DNA of 7,945 nt from an uncultured Actinomycetes bacterium (GCA_903932695.1 CAIZGZ010000058.1:1-7945); one strand, 5' to 3'; numbered from the stretch's first letter, positions 1 through 7,068 are shown. Made by a program: numbers and translations. Notes: a model not told the origin generated them from the letters alone.

Positions 1-1203
1 GGCGTTTATATCTGCGATGAATGTATCGATCTCTGTAACGAGATCATCATCGAGGAGCTCACCGAAACATCACAACTCGGTCTCACCGAAGTTCCTAAGC
101 CACAAGAGATCTACTCGTTCTTAGATCAATACGTTGTTGGCCAAGATCGCGCGAAGAAGTCGCTCTCGGTCGCCGTCTATAACCATTACAAGCGCGTTCA
201 GTCCGGTGAATCAAAGCGGGAAGATTCGATCGAACTCGCCAAATCTAATATTTTGATCTTGGGTCCAACTGGTTGCGGCAAGACTCTGCTCGCGCAAACC
301 CTTGCTCGCATGCTCAACGTTCCTTTTGCTATTGCAGATGCAACCGCTCTCACCGAAGCAGGCTATGTCGGTGAGGATGTCGAAAATATTCTGCTCAAGC
401 TGATCCAAGCTGCGGACTTTGACACCAAGAAAGCAGAGACCGGAATCATCTACATCGATGAGATTGACAAGGTCGCTCGCAAGTCAGAGAACCCATCTAT
501 CACCCGCGATGTTTCAGGTGAAGGTGTGCAACAAGCGCTTCTCAAGATTCTTGAGGGCACAGTCGCTTCGGTTCCACCACAAGGCGGTCGTAAGCACCCA
601 CATCAAGAATTCCTTCAGATTGATACCACCAACATTCTCTTTATCGTTGGCGGAGCCTTTGCTGGTCTTGAGAAAATTATTGAAGGACGTAAGGGCAAGG
701 CTGGCGTTGGCTTTAATGCAACCCTCCAGAGCCAGGCAGAGCTCGACAAGATCGATATCTTCGGTGAGGTAATGCCAGAGGATCTGCTCAAGTTTGGAAT
801 GATCCCTGAGTTCATCGGTCGCCTACCAATTCTTACTAGTGTCGAGAACCTCGATCGCCCAGCACTCATGGAGATTTTGACCGAACCAAAGAATGCGCTT
901 GTGAAGCAGTACCAACGCCTCTTTGATCTCGATGGCGTTGAACTCGAATTCACCCACGAAGCTCTCGAATCAATCGCCGATCTAGCGATCAAGCGCGGTA
1001 CGGGTGCTCGTGGATTGCGCGCCATTATGGAAGAGACGTTGCTCGCTGTGATGTACGAGGTTCCATCTCGTACCGATATTGAGCGCGTCATCATCACCCC
1101 AGAAGCGGTGATGAAGGAGGCCCAGCCAACCTTCGTCAACCGCGGAAGCGGGCCGAAGCGCTCTGGCAAGGGCGAAAAGCGCACCGAAGAGAAGAGCGCG
1201 TAA
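1..1203 (+). CDS. clpX: ClpX, ATP-dependent unfoldase subunit of the Clp protease (5' end missing)
   Basis: AAA+ ring ATPase that recognises tagged proteins, unfolds them and feeds them into ClpP. The reading frame is open from the first base, so the start lies upstream. The 400 visible residues begin inside the N-terminal zinc-binding domain (GVYICDECIDLCNEII); the second CxxC pair is at fragment residues 5-8, and roughly 30 residues with the first pair are missing. Visible motifs, in fragment numbering: Walker A GPTGCGKT 88-95, pore-1 loop GYVG 121-124, Walker B IIYIDEID 149-156, pore-2 RKH 197-199, a ClpP-docking loop reading VGF at 236-238 (IGF in E. coli), the arginine finger in EFIGRLP (R274) and sensor 2 GARGLR 335-340. 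The tail is charged and Lys/Arg/Glu-rich, as in actinobacterial ClpX. It ends in TAA. A TTG at 253 is internal and not a start, because conserved ClpX sequence continues upstream of it. Identification is very secure. Confidence 0.98.
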   Translation, partial: GVYICDECIDLCNEIIIEELTETSQLGLTEVPKPQEIYSFLDQYVVGQDRAKKSLSVAVYNHYKRVQSGESKREDSIELAKSNILILGPTGCGKTLLAQTLARMLNVPFAIADATALTEAGYVGEDVENILLKLIQAADFDTKKAETGIIYIDEIDKVARKSENPSITRDVSGEGVQQALLKILEGTVASVPPQGGRKHPHQEFLQIDTTNILFIVGGAFAGLEKIIEGRKGKAGVGFNATLQSQAELDKIDIFGEVMPEDLLKFGMIPEFIGRLPILTSVENLDRPALMEILTEPKNALVKQYQRLFDLDGVELEFTHEALESIADLAIKRGTGARGLRAIMEETLLAVMYEVPSRTDIERVIITPEAVMKEAQPTFVNRGSGPKRSGKGEKRTEEKSA

Positions 1204-1221
1204 CCCCACCCTTTTTTAATC

Positions 1222-1227
1222 TAGACT
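1222..1227 (+). promoter_or_regulatory. Probable -10 box of a leaderless valS promoter
   Basis: TAGACT fits the actinobacterial -10 pattern TANNNT and ends 8 nt before the valS ATG. No Shine-Dalgarno-like purine run lies in the 30 bases ahead of the ATG. A transcript starting 7-9 nt after the box would begin at or next to the start codon. An overlapping alternative, TAATCT at 1217-1222, would give a leader of only a few bases. No good -35 hexamer is visible. The T-tract at 1212-1217 follows clpX, but no convincing GC-rich hairpin precedes it, so a terminator is not called. Confidence 0.5.
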
Positions 1228-1235
1228 GGCGCACT

Positions 1236-3821
1236 ATGAACGAGCGTCCAGAACTTGCTGCAAGCTTCACTCCGGCAGATATAGAGGCACCGCTCTATCA
1301 AAAGTGGCTCGATGCCGGTTACTTCACCGCTGATAGCTCATCGGATAAGCCACCGTTCGCAATCGTAATTCCGCCTCCCAATGTGACCGGAAGTCTTCAC
1401 ATCGGTCACGCACTCGATCACACCCTTCAAGATATTTTGGTTCGCATGAAGCGCATGAAGGGCTTTGAAGCTCTCTGGTTGCCAGGCATGGACCACGCCG
1501 GAATCGCCACCCAGAACGTTGTCGAAAAGCAGCTCGCTGCCCAAGGACTTACCCGCCATGATCTCGGTCGCGAAAAGTTCCTTGAAAAGGTCTGGGAGTG
1601 GAAAGGCGAATCTGGCGGTTCAATCCTCGGCCAGATGAAGCGCTTGGGCGATAGCGTTGATTGGTCACGCGAACGTTTCACGATGGATGCTGGTCTCTCC
1701 AAAGCAGTTCTCGAAATTTTTAAGCGTCTCTACGACGCAGAGTTGATCTACCGTGCAGAGCGCATCATTAACTGGTGCCCACGTTGCTTGACCGCACTGT
1801 CTGATATCGAAGTCGAGCACTCAGATGTTGCCGGAGAATTCGTCTCGGTCCGTTATGGCGATGGCGATATGCAGATTACGGTTGCGACAACCAGGCCCGA
1901 GACGATGCTCGGTGATGGCGCTGTTGCAGTACACCCTGATGATCCTCGTTACGCCCACATGATCGGCAAAGAAGTTCTACTTCCACTTGCTAATCGCATG
2001 ATTCCGATTATCGCCGATGAATTAGTCGATCCAGAATTTGGTACTGGTGCCGTCAAAGTAACTGGCGCACATGACCCTAATGACTTCACGATGGCTATGC
2101 GCCATGGCATCGAAATGCCAATCATTATGAATATCCATGCGGTGATGGAGGGTTCTGGCACTGCCTTCGATGGCATGGATCGCTTCGATGCCCGCGTTGC
2201 AGTTGTAGAAGAACTTCGCAAGCAGGGACGAGTCGTCGCTGAAAAGCGTCCATATATGCACTCAGTCGGACATTGCCAACGCTGCGAAACTATCGTTGAA
2301 CCGCGCCTTTCTAAGCAGTGGTTCGTCAAAGTTGGACCATTAGCCAAAGCTGCCGGAGATGCAGTTCGCGATGGCCGCGTAAAGATTGAGCCAGAAGAAT
2401 TATCGCCTCGCTACTTTGAGTGGGTCGATGGCATGCACGATTGGTGTATCTCTCGACAACTCTGGTGGGGCCACCGCCTGCCTGTGTATTACGGTCCTAA
2501 TGATGAAGTAGTTGTCTGTGGTCCAAACGATGTACCGCCAGCTGGTTACACCCAGGATCCAGATGTGCTTGATACCTGGTTCTCTTCTGCCCTATGGCCA
2601 TTCTCAACTCTAGGCTGGCCCGAGCAGACGCCTGATCTCACCAAGTTCTACCCAACGAGTGTTCTCGTTACCGGTTATGACATCTTGTTCTTCTGGGTAG
2701 CTCGCATGATGATGATGGGCTTGTTTGCCATGGATGGCGTTCAACCATTTGGAACTATTGCGCTCCATGGATTGGTCCGCGATCGCTTTGGCAAGAAGAT
2801 GTCGAAGTCCCGCGGTAACACGGTAGATCCGATTGAATTCATGGATAAGTACGGCTCAGACGCACTTCGCTTTACACTCGCTCGCGGTGCAAACCCTGGC
2901 GCAGATCAAGCACTCGCCGAAGAGTGGGTAGCAGGAGCGCGTAACTTCGCAACAAAGCTCTGGAACGCATCTCGTTTTGCGATGATGAACGGCGCTAACG
3001 TTGAAGGCGAGCTGCCAGCATTTGAGTCGCTCAACAAGATTGATCAATGGATTCTGACTCGACTCAACGAGACGATCGCGCAAGCGGACGAACTCTTTGA
3101 GAAGTATGAGTTTGCAAAGGCCTGCGAACTGATTTATCACTTTGCCTGGGATGACCTCTGTGATTGGTACCTCGAACTCACCAAGTCCACCTTTGCTGGT
3201 GATGACTCCACCGCGACTGCGCGCGTACTTGGCCACGTCTTAGATCAATTGTTGCGCCTGCTTCACCCATCGATGCCATTTATCACCGAAGAACTTTGGT
3301 GCAATCTGACTGGGGGAGAGACCCTCGTTACTGCGCAGTGGCCGGTAGCTGACCCACAGATGCAGAGCGCTGATGCAATTGCAGCGACCACCACTATTCA
3401 AGAGATCATCACCGAGATTCGTCGATTCCGTAACGATCAAGGAATTAAGACATCCGCAAAGATCATCGCCTCATTTAGTGGGTTAGGTGAGCTTGCTGCT
3501 TACGAAGATGCAATTCGCTTTATCGTGCGCGCAGAGAAAGCCGACGGTAACTACAGCGCAAAGATTGAAGTCGCTGGCGTTACGGTTGAGTTCGATCTCA
3601 CCGGCGCGATCGATATCAAGGCAGAGCGCGCCCGCCTCACTAAGGATCTGGCAACTGCTCAGAAAGATCTTGCGACCGCAAAGGTGAAGTTGGAGAACGA
3701 GGGCTTCATGGCCAAAGCGCCACTTGAAGTTGTCACCGAGATCCGCGAACGCGCTGCAGCGACCACCGCTGATATTGCGCGTATCGAAGCCGCACTCGCT
3801 GCACTTCCACAAGAGTCATGA
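1236..3821 (+). CDS. valS: Valyl-tRNA synthetase (class Ia)
   Basis: Cytoplasmic enzyme that joins valine to tRNA-Val using ATP and edits mischarged threonine. At 861 residues it is close to actinobacterial ValRS and shorter than the E. coli enzyme (about 950). In order: the catalytic signature PPPNVTGSLHIGHAL with HIGH at 55-58; CPRC at 181-184; the editing (CP1) domain with TTRPETMLGD and GTGAVKVTGAHDPNDF; CQRC at 347-350, which with the first CxxC should form a zinc site as in Thermus ValRS; DTWFSSALWPFS from 446; KMSKS at 521-525 followed by RGNT; DALRFTLARG; an anticodon-binding helical domain at roughly 600-740; and a C-terminal tRNA-binding coiled coil from about 792, with a repeated DLATAQK/DLATAK heptad. 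The ATG start agrees with family N-termini. It has no Shine-Dalgarno, which suggests leaderless translation. The stop TGA overlaps the folC ATG by 4 bp. Confidence 0.98.
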   Translation: MNERPELAASFTPADIEAPLYQKWLDAGYFTADSSSDKPPFAIVIPPPNVTGSLHIGHALDHTLQDILVRMKRMKGFEALWLPGMDHAGIATQNVVEKQLAAQGLTRHDLGREKFLEKVWEWKGESGGSILGQMKRLGDSVDWSRERFTMDAGLSKAVLEIFKRLYDAELIYRAERIINWCPRCLTALSDIEVEHSDVAGEFVSVRYGDGDMQITVATTRPETMLGDGAVAVHPDDPRYAHMIGKEVLLPLANRMIPIIADELVDPEFGTGAVKVTGAHDPNDFTMAMRHGIEMPIIMNIHAVMEGSGTAFDGMDRFDARVAVVEELRKQGRVVAEKRPYMHSVGHCQRCETIVEPRLSKQWFVKVGPLAKAAGDAVRDGRVKIEPEELSPRYFEWVDGMHDWCISRQLWWGHRLPVYYGPNDEVVVCGPNDVPPAGYTQDPDVLDTWFSSALWPFSTLGWPEQTPDLTKFYPTSVLVTGYDILFFWVARMMMMGLFAMDGVQPFGTIALHGLVRDRFGKKMSKSRGNTVDPIEFMDKYGSDALRFTLARGANPGADQALAEEWVAGARNFATKLWNASRFAMMNGANVEGELPAFESLNKIDQWILTRLNETIAQADELFEKYEFAKACELIYHFAWDDLCDWYLELTKSTFAGDDSTATARVLGHVLDQLLRLLHPSMPFITEELWCNLTGGETLVTAQWPVADPQMQSADAIAATTTIQEIITEIRRFRNDQGIKTSAKIIASFSGLGELAAYEDAIRFIVRAEKADGNYSAKIEVAGVTVEFDLTGAIDIKAERARLTKDLATAQKDLATAKVKLENEGFMAKAPLEVVTEIRERAAATTADIARIEAALAALPQES

Positions 3822-5185
3822 CCACGCCAGAGGATTTCCAAGTTCTCGATCTGATCGAGCAACAATTACTCAAGCGCTGGCCGGAGACAAAACTCGAGCC
3901 ATCCATGGATCGTATTGCCGCTCTCTGTGATGCACTCGGAAGCCCACAACTCTCTTACCCAACAATTCACATCGCTGGAACAAATGGAAAGACCACGACC
4001 GCGCGCATGATCGACTCGCTCTTTCGTGAGTTGGGATACCGCACCGGCCGCTTCACCAGCCCCCACCTTGAGAGCTTTCTCGAGCGAATCTCGATTAATG
4101 GCTTGCCAATCCCACCTGAGGGAATGATCGCGACCTATAACGACATCGCCCTTTACTTAGATCTCATTGATAGTCGCCAACCCCACCCGATCTCCTTCTT
4201 TGAAGCGATGACCGCACTCGCCTTTGTTGCCTTTGCGGAATTTCCGGTTGATATCGGAATTATCGAAGCGGGAATGGGCGGGGAATGGGATGCGACAAAT
4301 GTTGTTGCAAGCCAGGTCTCGGTTATTACTCCTATCGGGCTCGATCATATGGAGTATCTCGGCAACACCATTGAAGAGATTGCTCAGACAAAAGCTGGAA
4401 TCATCAAGCCGGAGTCACATGTAATTTTGGCAGCGCAACCGGTATCGGTTGCCAAAGTTCTAACTACTCGCGTAGTTGAGAAAGCCGCAATTCCGTATCG
4501 CGAAGGCGTGGAGTTTTCGGTAGCGCGTCGAGATATCGCAGTCGGTGGTCAGATGCTTACTCTCAATGGAATTCATGGTGAGTACACCGATATCTATCTC
4601 CCGCTCTACGGTGCCCACCAAGCGATTAACGCTTCGGTCGCCCTTGCTGCGGTTGAAGCATTTGCCGGTGTGAAGCTGGATGACGAGTTAGTTCGTCGTG
4701 CATTCGCGGCGGTAGATTCACCAGGTCGACTCGAAGTTTTGCATCGCGACCCAACAGTGATTGTCGATGCTGCTCATAATCCGCATGGCGCAGCTGCGCT
4801 AGCCCATACGCTCAAAAATGAGTTTGATTTCGAATCCATCTTTGGCATCGTCGCGATTTTGGGTGACAAGGATGTGGATGGACTGCTTCGTAATTTAGAG
4901 CCAGTCATCGATCGACTCGTAGTAACTCAGAACTACTCCGAACGAGCAATGCCGGTAGATCTCCTTTACGAAAAGGCGATCGCAATCTTTGGTGTAGATC
5001 GCGTCTACAAGGAGTCCGAACTCCAGAGCGCGATTACCTATGCCATGGAGCAATGCACGTTGATCAATCAAGTGAGTGAAGGCATCTCTGCCGTCGTTGT
5101 GACTGGCTCGGTTGTGACAGCAGGACAGACTCGTACAATTGTGCGAAAGATCGCTGGGTATGAATCGGAGTTTGATACAGAATGA
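3818..5185 (+). CDS. folC: Folylpolyglutamate synthase / dihydrofolate synthase
   Basis: Mur-ligase-family enzyme that adds glutamate to folates with ATP, retaining them in the cell for one-carbon metabolism; many bacterial FolC proteins also make dihydrofolate from dihydropteroate. The 455 residues show the SMDRI helix near 29-33, P-loop AGTNGKTTT around 53-61, TSPHLESFLERIS, FFEAMTALAF, IIEAGMGGEWDATNVV, GLDHMEYLGNT from 174, KAGIIKP 192-198 (the region of the family's modified active-site lysine) and the C-terminal-domain motif DAAHNPHG 317-324. All are hallmark FolC sequences. The start overlaps the valS stop as ATGA, with only a weak purine stretch upstream, so translation is probably coupled to valS. 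Whether it is bifunctional cannot be decided from sequence alone; a separate folate synthase gene elsewhere would bear on this. Confidence 0.97.
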   Translation: MTTPEDFQVLDLIEQQLLKRWPETKLEPSMDRIAALCDALGSPQLSYPTIHIAGTNGKTTTARMIDSLFRELGYRTGRFTSPHLESFLERISINGLPIPPEGMIATYNDIALYLDLIDSRQPHPISFFEAMTALAFVAFAEFPVDIGIIEAGMGGEWDATNVVASQVSVITPIGLDHMEYLGNTIEEIAQTKAGIIKPESHVILAAQPVSVAKVLTTRVVEKAAIPYREGVEFSVARRDIAVGGQMLTLNGIHGEYTDIYLPLYGAHQAINASVALAAVEAFAGVKLDDELVRRAFAAVDSPGRLEVLHRDPTVIVDAAHNPHGAAALAHTLKNEFDFESIFGIVAILGDKDVDGLLRNLEPVIDRLVVTQNYSERAMPVDLLYEKAIAIFGVDRVYKESELQSAITYAMEQCTLINQVSEGISAVVVTGSVVTAGQTRTIVRKIAGYESEFDTE

Positions 5186-5511
5186 GAGTTCTAGGTTCAG
5201 CAGTACTTCTCTTTGAAGCCATGATTATGGGCTTTGCGCTCTTGCTTGCCATGGATCACCACGGCACTCTCGCTTTGAGCTTGGGCGGCGCGCTTGCGCT
5301 GGCGATCCTTCTCACCCCAGGGTTACTTAAATCCAATACTGGTAGATATCTGGGAACTCTGTGGCAGATCCTCATGATCGCTTACGGGGTGGTCGTTCCG
5401 GCTATGTACTTCGTGGGAGCGCTCTTCGCACTCCTCTGGGGTTGTGCACTCCACTTTGGCCGCAAGGCCGAGGCGATTCGGGCTGCGAATATTGCGGCTC
5501 AGTCTAAATAG
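5182..5511 (+). CDS. DUF4233 family small integral membrane protein
   Basis: A 109-residue hydrophobic protein of unknown function, recognised as DUF4233 by its pattern (FEAMIMGFALLLAM, LSLGGALALAILL, VVPAMYFVGALFALLW) and by its position. In actinobacteria this family sits directly after folC, for example Rv2446c between folC and ndkA in M. tuberculosis. Four likely membrane segments lie at residues 4-23, 29-49, 57-77 and 78-92, followed by a short basic and alanine-rich cytoplasmic-type tail (GRKAEAIRAANIAAQSK). There are no catalytic motifs or signal peptide. The ATG overlaps the folC TGA by 4 bp, and the nearest GGAG is 11 nt upstream, so reinitiation after folC is the likely mode of translation. 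The tight coupling suggests co-production with FolC, but a folate-related role is only a guess. Confidence 0.88.
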   Translation: MRVLGSAVLLFEAMIMGFALLLAMDHHGTLALSLGGALALAILLTPGLLKSNTGRYLGTLWQILMIAYGVVVPAMYFVGALFALLWGCALHFGRKAEAIRAANIAAQSK

Positions 5512-5515
5512 CGCC

Positions 5516-5530
5516 AATTCGACCCGAATT
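5516..5530 (+). repeat. Perfect 6-bp inverted repeat in the DUF4233-ndk gap
   Basis: AATTCG and CGAATT are perfect reverse complements separated by three bases (ACC). The repeat lies 4 nt after the DUF4233 stop and ends 21 nt before the TACACT box of ndk. It could be a protein-binding dyad near the -35 region or a weak hairpin at the end of the valS-folC unit. The stem is AT-rich and is followed by CTTTAATTAA rather than a clean T-run, so an intrinsic terminator is doubtful. Confidence 0.4.
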
Positions 5531-5551
5531 CTTTAATTAAGGATGGGCTAA

Positions 5552-5557
5552 TACACT
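5552..5557 (+). promoter_or_regulatory. Probable -10 box of a leaderless ndk promoter
   Basis: TACACT fits TANNNT and ends exactly 7 nt before the ndk ATG, the spacing expected when transcription starts at the A of the start codon. The bases between (TAGCCTC) hold no Shine-Dalgarno; the nearest purine run, AAGGA at 5539-5543, is about 21 nt away, too far to act. The box closely resembles the TAGACT ahead of valS. No convincing -35 hexamer is seen. Confidence 0.6.
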
Positions 5558-5564
5558 TAGCCTC

Positions 5565-5993
5565 ATGGAACAAACCCTGGTCTTGATTAAGCCTGATGGC
5601 GTACGCCGTAATTTGATCGGCGAGATCATCGCTCGCATTGAGAAGAAGAGCTATCGCGTCGTAGGCCTCAAGATGATGGATGCTGATCTCGAAATTCTTG
5701 GCAAGCATTATGCCGAGCACGAAGGCAAGCCATTCTACGAACCGCTCCTTGAATTTATGATGTCTGGCCCAATCGTTGCATTGGTAGTCGAAGGACATCG
5801 CGTGATCGAAGGTTTCCGTAAAGTCGCAGGAACCACAGATCCAACGACAGCAGAGCTCGGAACCATCCGTGGTGATCTCGGCGCAGATCAAGGAACTCGA
5901 GTCGTTCAAAATTTGGTTCACGGTTCAGACTCACCAGAGTCGGCTACCCGCGAAATTTCAATCTTTTTCCCTGAACTCACTTCCCGGAGGTAA
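5565..5993 (+). CDS. ndk: Nucleoside diphosphate kinase
   Basis: Transfers the terminal phosphate of a nucleoside triphosphate (usually ATP) to nucleoside diphosphates through a phosphohistidine intermediate, balancing NTP and dNTP pools in the cytoplasm. The 142 residues show TLVLIKPDGVRR (K9), HYAEHEGKPFY (Y49, F57), R85, T91, GTIRGD (R102), N116 and the active-site NLVHGSDS with catalytic H119, followed by PESATREISIFF. All expected nucleotide-contact and catalytic residues are present. The spacing from R102 to N116 is 14, against about 10 in human and mycobacterial Ndk as I recall them. The four extra residues sit in a DLGADQGT stretch just before the catalytic strand. No Shine-Dalgarno precedes the ATG, consistent with a leaderless mRNA. 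The gene ends 4 nt before mreB, so the two are very probably co-transcribed. Confidence 0.97.
   Translation: MEQTLVLIKPDGVRRNLIGEIIARIEKKSYRVVGLKMMDADLEILGKHYAEHEGKPFYEPLLEFMMSGPIVALVVEGHRVIEGFRKVAGTTDPTTAELGTIRGDLGADQGTRVVQNLVHGSDSPESATREISIFFPELTSRR
5986..5990 (+). promoter_or_regulatory. Shine-Dalgarno site of mreB, inside the end of ndk
   Basis: GGAGG overlaps the last codons of ndk, immediately before its TAA, and lies 7 nt ahead of the ATG at 5998. This ideal spacing fixes the mreB start at 5998. It suggests that ribosomes finishing ndk help load mreB. Confidence 0.88.
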
Positions 5994-5997
5994 GACG

Positions 5998-7068
5998 ATG
6001 CCAAGCCTATTTAATAACAGCGGCAATAAAGAGAAGAAGCAGACTCGCATGTCCTTTATCGGACGCGACATGGCTGTCGATCTCGGTACCGCTAACACTC
6101 TCGTCTATGTGCGAGGCCGTGGCATTGTGTTGAACGAGCCATCAGTCGTAGCTGTTAATCAAGACACCGGGGCAATCTTGGCTGTTGGTATTGAAGCAAA
6201 GCGCATGATCGGTCGTACCCCAGGCAACATCGTTGCAATTCGTCCACTCAAAGATGGCGTGATCGCCGACTTCGATACAACAGAGCGCATGCTTCGTTAC
6301 TTCATTCAAAAAGTGCACCGTCGTCGTTACTTGGCAAAGCCACGTATCGTGGTCTGCGTGCCATCAGGTATCACCGGTGTTGAACAGCGCGCAGTGAAAG
6401 ATGCTGGTTACGCCGCTGGTGCTCGCAAGGTCTACATCATTGAAGAGCCAATGGCTGCTGCGATCGGTGCTGGACTTCCGATCCACGAACCAACCGGCAA
6501 CATGGTGGTTGATATCGGTGGCGGAACAACCGAAGTCGCAGTTATCTCACTCGGTGGAATTGTTACGGCGCTTTCGATCCGTGTTGGTGGAGATGAACTC
6601 GATCAAGCGATTATCGACTGGGTTAAGCGTGAATACTCGCTCTTGCTGGGTGAGCGCACCGCAGAAGAGATCAAGATGGCGATCGGCTCGGCTTATCGCC
6701 TACCTGGCGAACCAGATGCAGAAATTCGTGGTCGCGATCTAGCCACTGGCCTACCAAAGACAATCCTCGTCTCGGCTGAAGATATTCGTAAGGCGCTCGA
6801 AGAGCCGGTCAATCAGATCGTTAATGCCGTGAAATCAACGCTCGATAAGACCCCACCTGAGCTTGCGAGCGATCTGATGGATCGTGGCATCGTGCTCACT
6901 GGCGGCGGCGCAATGCTCCGTGGTCTTGATGAGCGCCTTCGCGTAGAGACCGGAATGCCGGTTCATATCTGTGAGCGTCCGCTCCAAGCGGTTGCCGAAG
7001 GTTCCGGTAAGTGCGTAGAAGAGTTCGAAGCGCTCGAGAAGGTTTTGATCTCCGAACCACGCCGCTAA
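5998..7068 (+). CDS. mreB: Rod shape-determining protein MreB (bacterial actin)
   Basis: Actin-like ATPase that forms membrane-bound filaments directing peptidoglycan synthesis with MreC, MreD, RodA and a PBP2; in Streptomyces it acts mainly in the spore wall. The 356 residues carry phosphate-1 DLGTANTLVYV from 28, CVPSGITGVE, IIEEPMAAAIGAGLPI, phosphate-2 DIGGGTTE 172-179, the GERTAEEIK region, and adenosine motif TGGGAMLRG 301-309, ending GSGKCVEEFEALEKV. The start at 5998 is chosen for its GGAGG site. It adds a Lys/Asn-rich 17-residue leader (MPSLFNNSGNKEKKQTR) before the usual MSFIGRDMA beginning. The internal ATG at 6049 would give the canonical length but has only a weak AG-rich upstream region. 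A longer in-frame reading from a GTG at 5869 runs through ndk and is not believed. mreC follows after 55 bp, so this is the usual mre cluster. Confidence 0.97.
   Translation: MPSLFNNSGNKEKKQTRMSFIGRDMAVDLGTANTLVYVRGRGIVLNEPSVVAVNQDTGAILAVGIEAKRMIGRTPGNIVAIRPLKDGVIADFDTTERMLRYFIQKVHRRRYLAKPRIVVCVPSGITGVEQRAVKDAGYAAGARKVYIIEEPMAAAIGAGLPIHEPTGNMVVDIGGGTTEVAVISLGGIVTALSIRVGGDELDQAIIDWVKREYSLLLGERTAEEIKMAIGSAYRLPGEPDAEIRGRDLATGLPKTILVSAEDIRKALEEPVNQIVNAVKSTLDKTPPELASDLMDRGIVLTGGGAMLRGLDERLRVETGMPVHICERPLQAVAEGSGKCVEEFEALEKVLISEPRR

Noticed and set aside
615..1184. Long antisense open frame (189 codons) opposite clpX
   Set aside because: It lies fully opposite a certain ClpX coding sequence, its product is Ser/Arg-rich with no recognisable family, and it is explained by the codon pattern of the sense gene.
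1204..1235. Possible intrinsic terminator after clpX (T-tract at 1212-1217)
   Set aside because: No stable GC-rich hairpin directly precedes the T-run; only 4-5 bp imperfect pairings with long loops could be found.
3663..3740. Repeated DLATA heptads near the ValS C-terminus as a possible repeat element
   Set aside because: The repetition exists at protein level only and fits the normal C-terminal coiled coil of ValRS.
5499..5921. Antisense open frame of 140 codons opposite ndk
   Set aside because: It covers the ndk promoter and most of ndk on the other strand, has no recognisable domain or ribosome site, and is best read as a shadow of ndk.
5869..5997. In-frame upstream extension of mreB to a GTG at 5869
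   Set aside because: It would overlap ndk by about 125 bases and add residues unlike any MreB; the GGAGG-led ATG at 5998 is far better.
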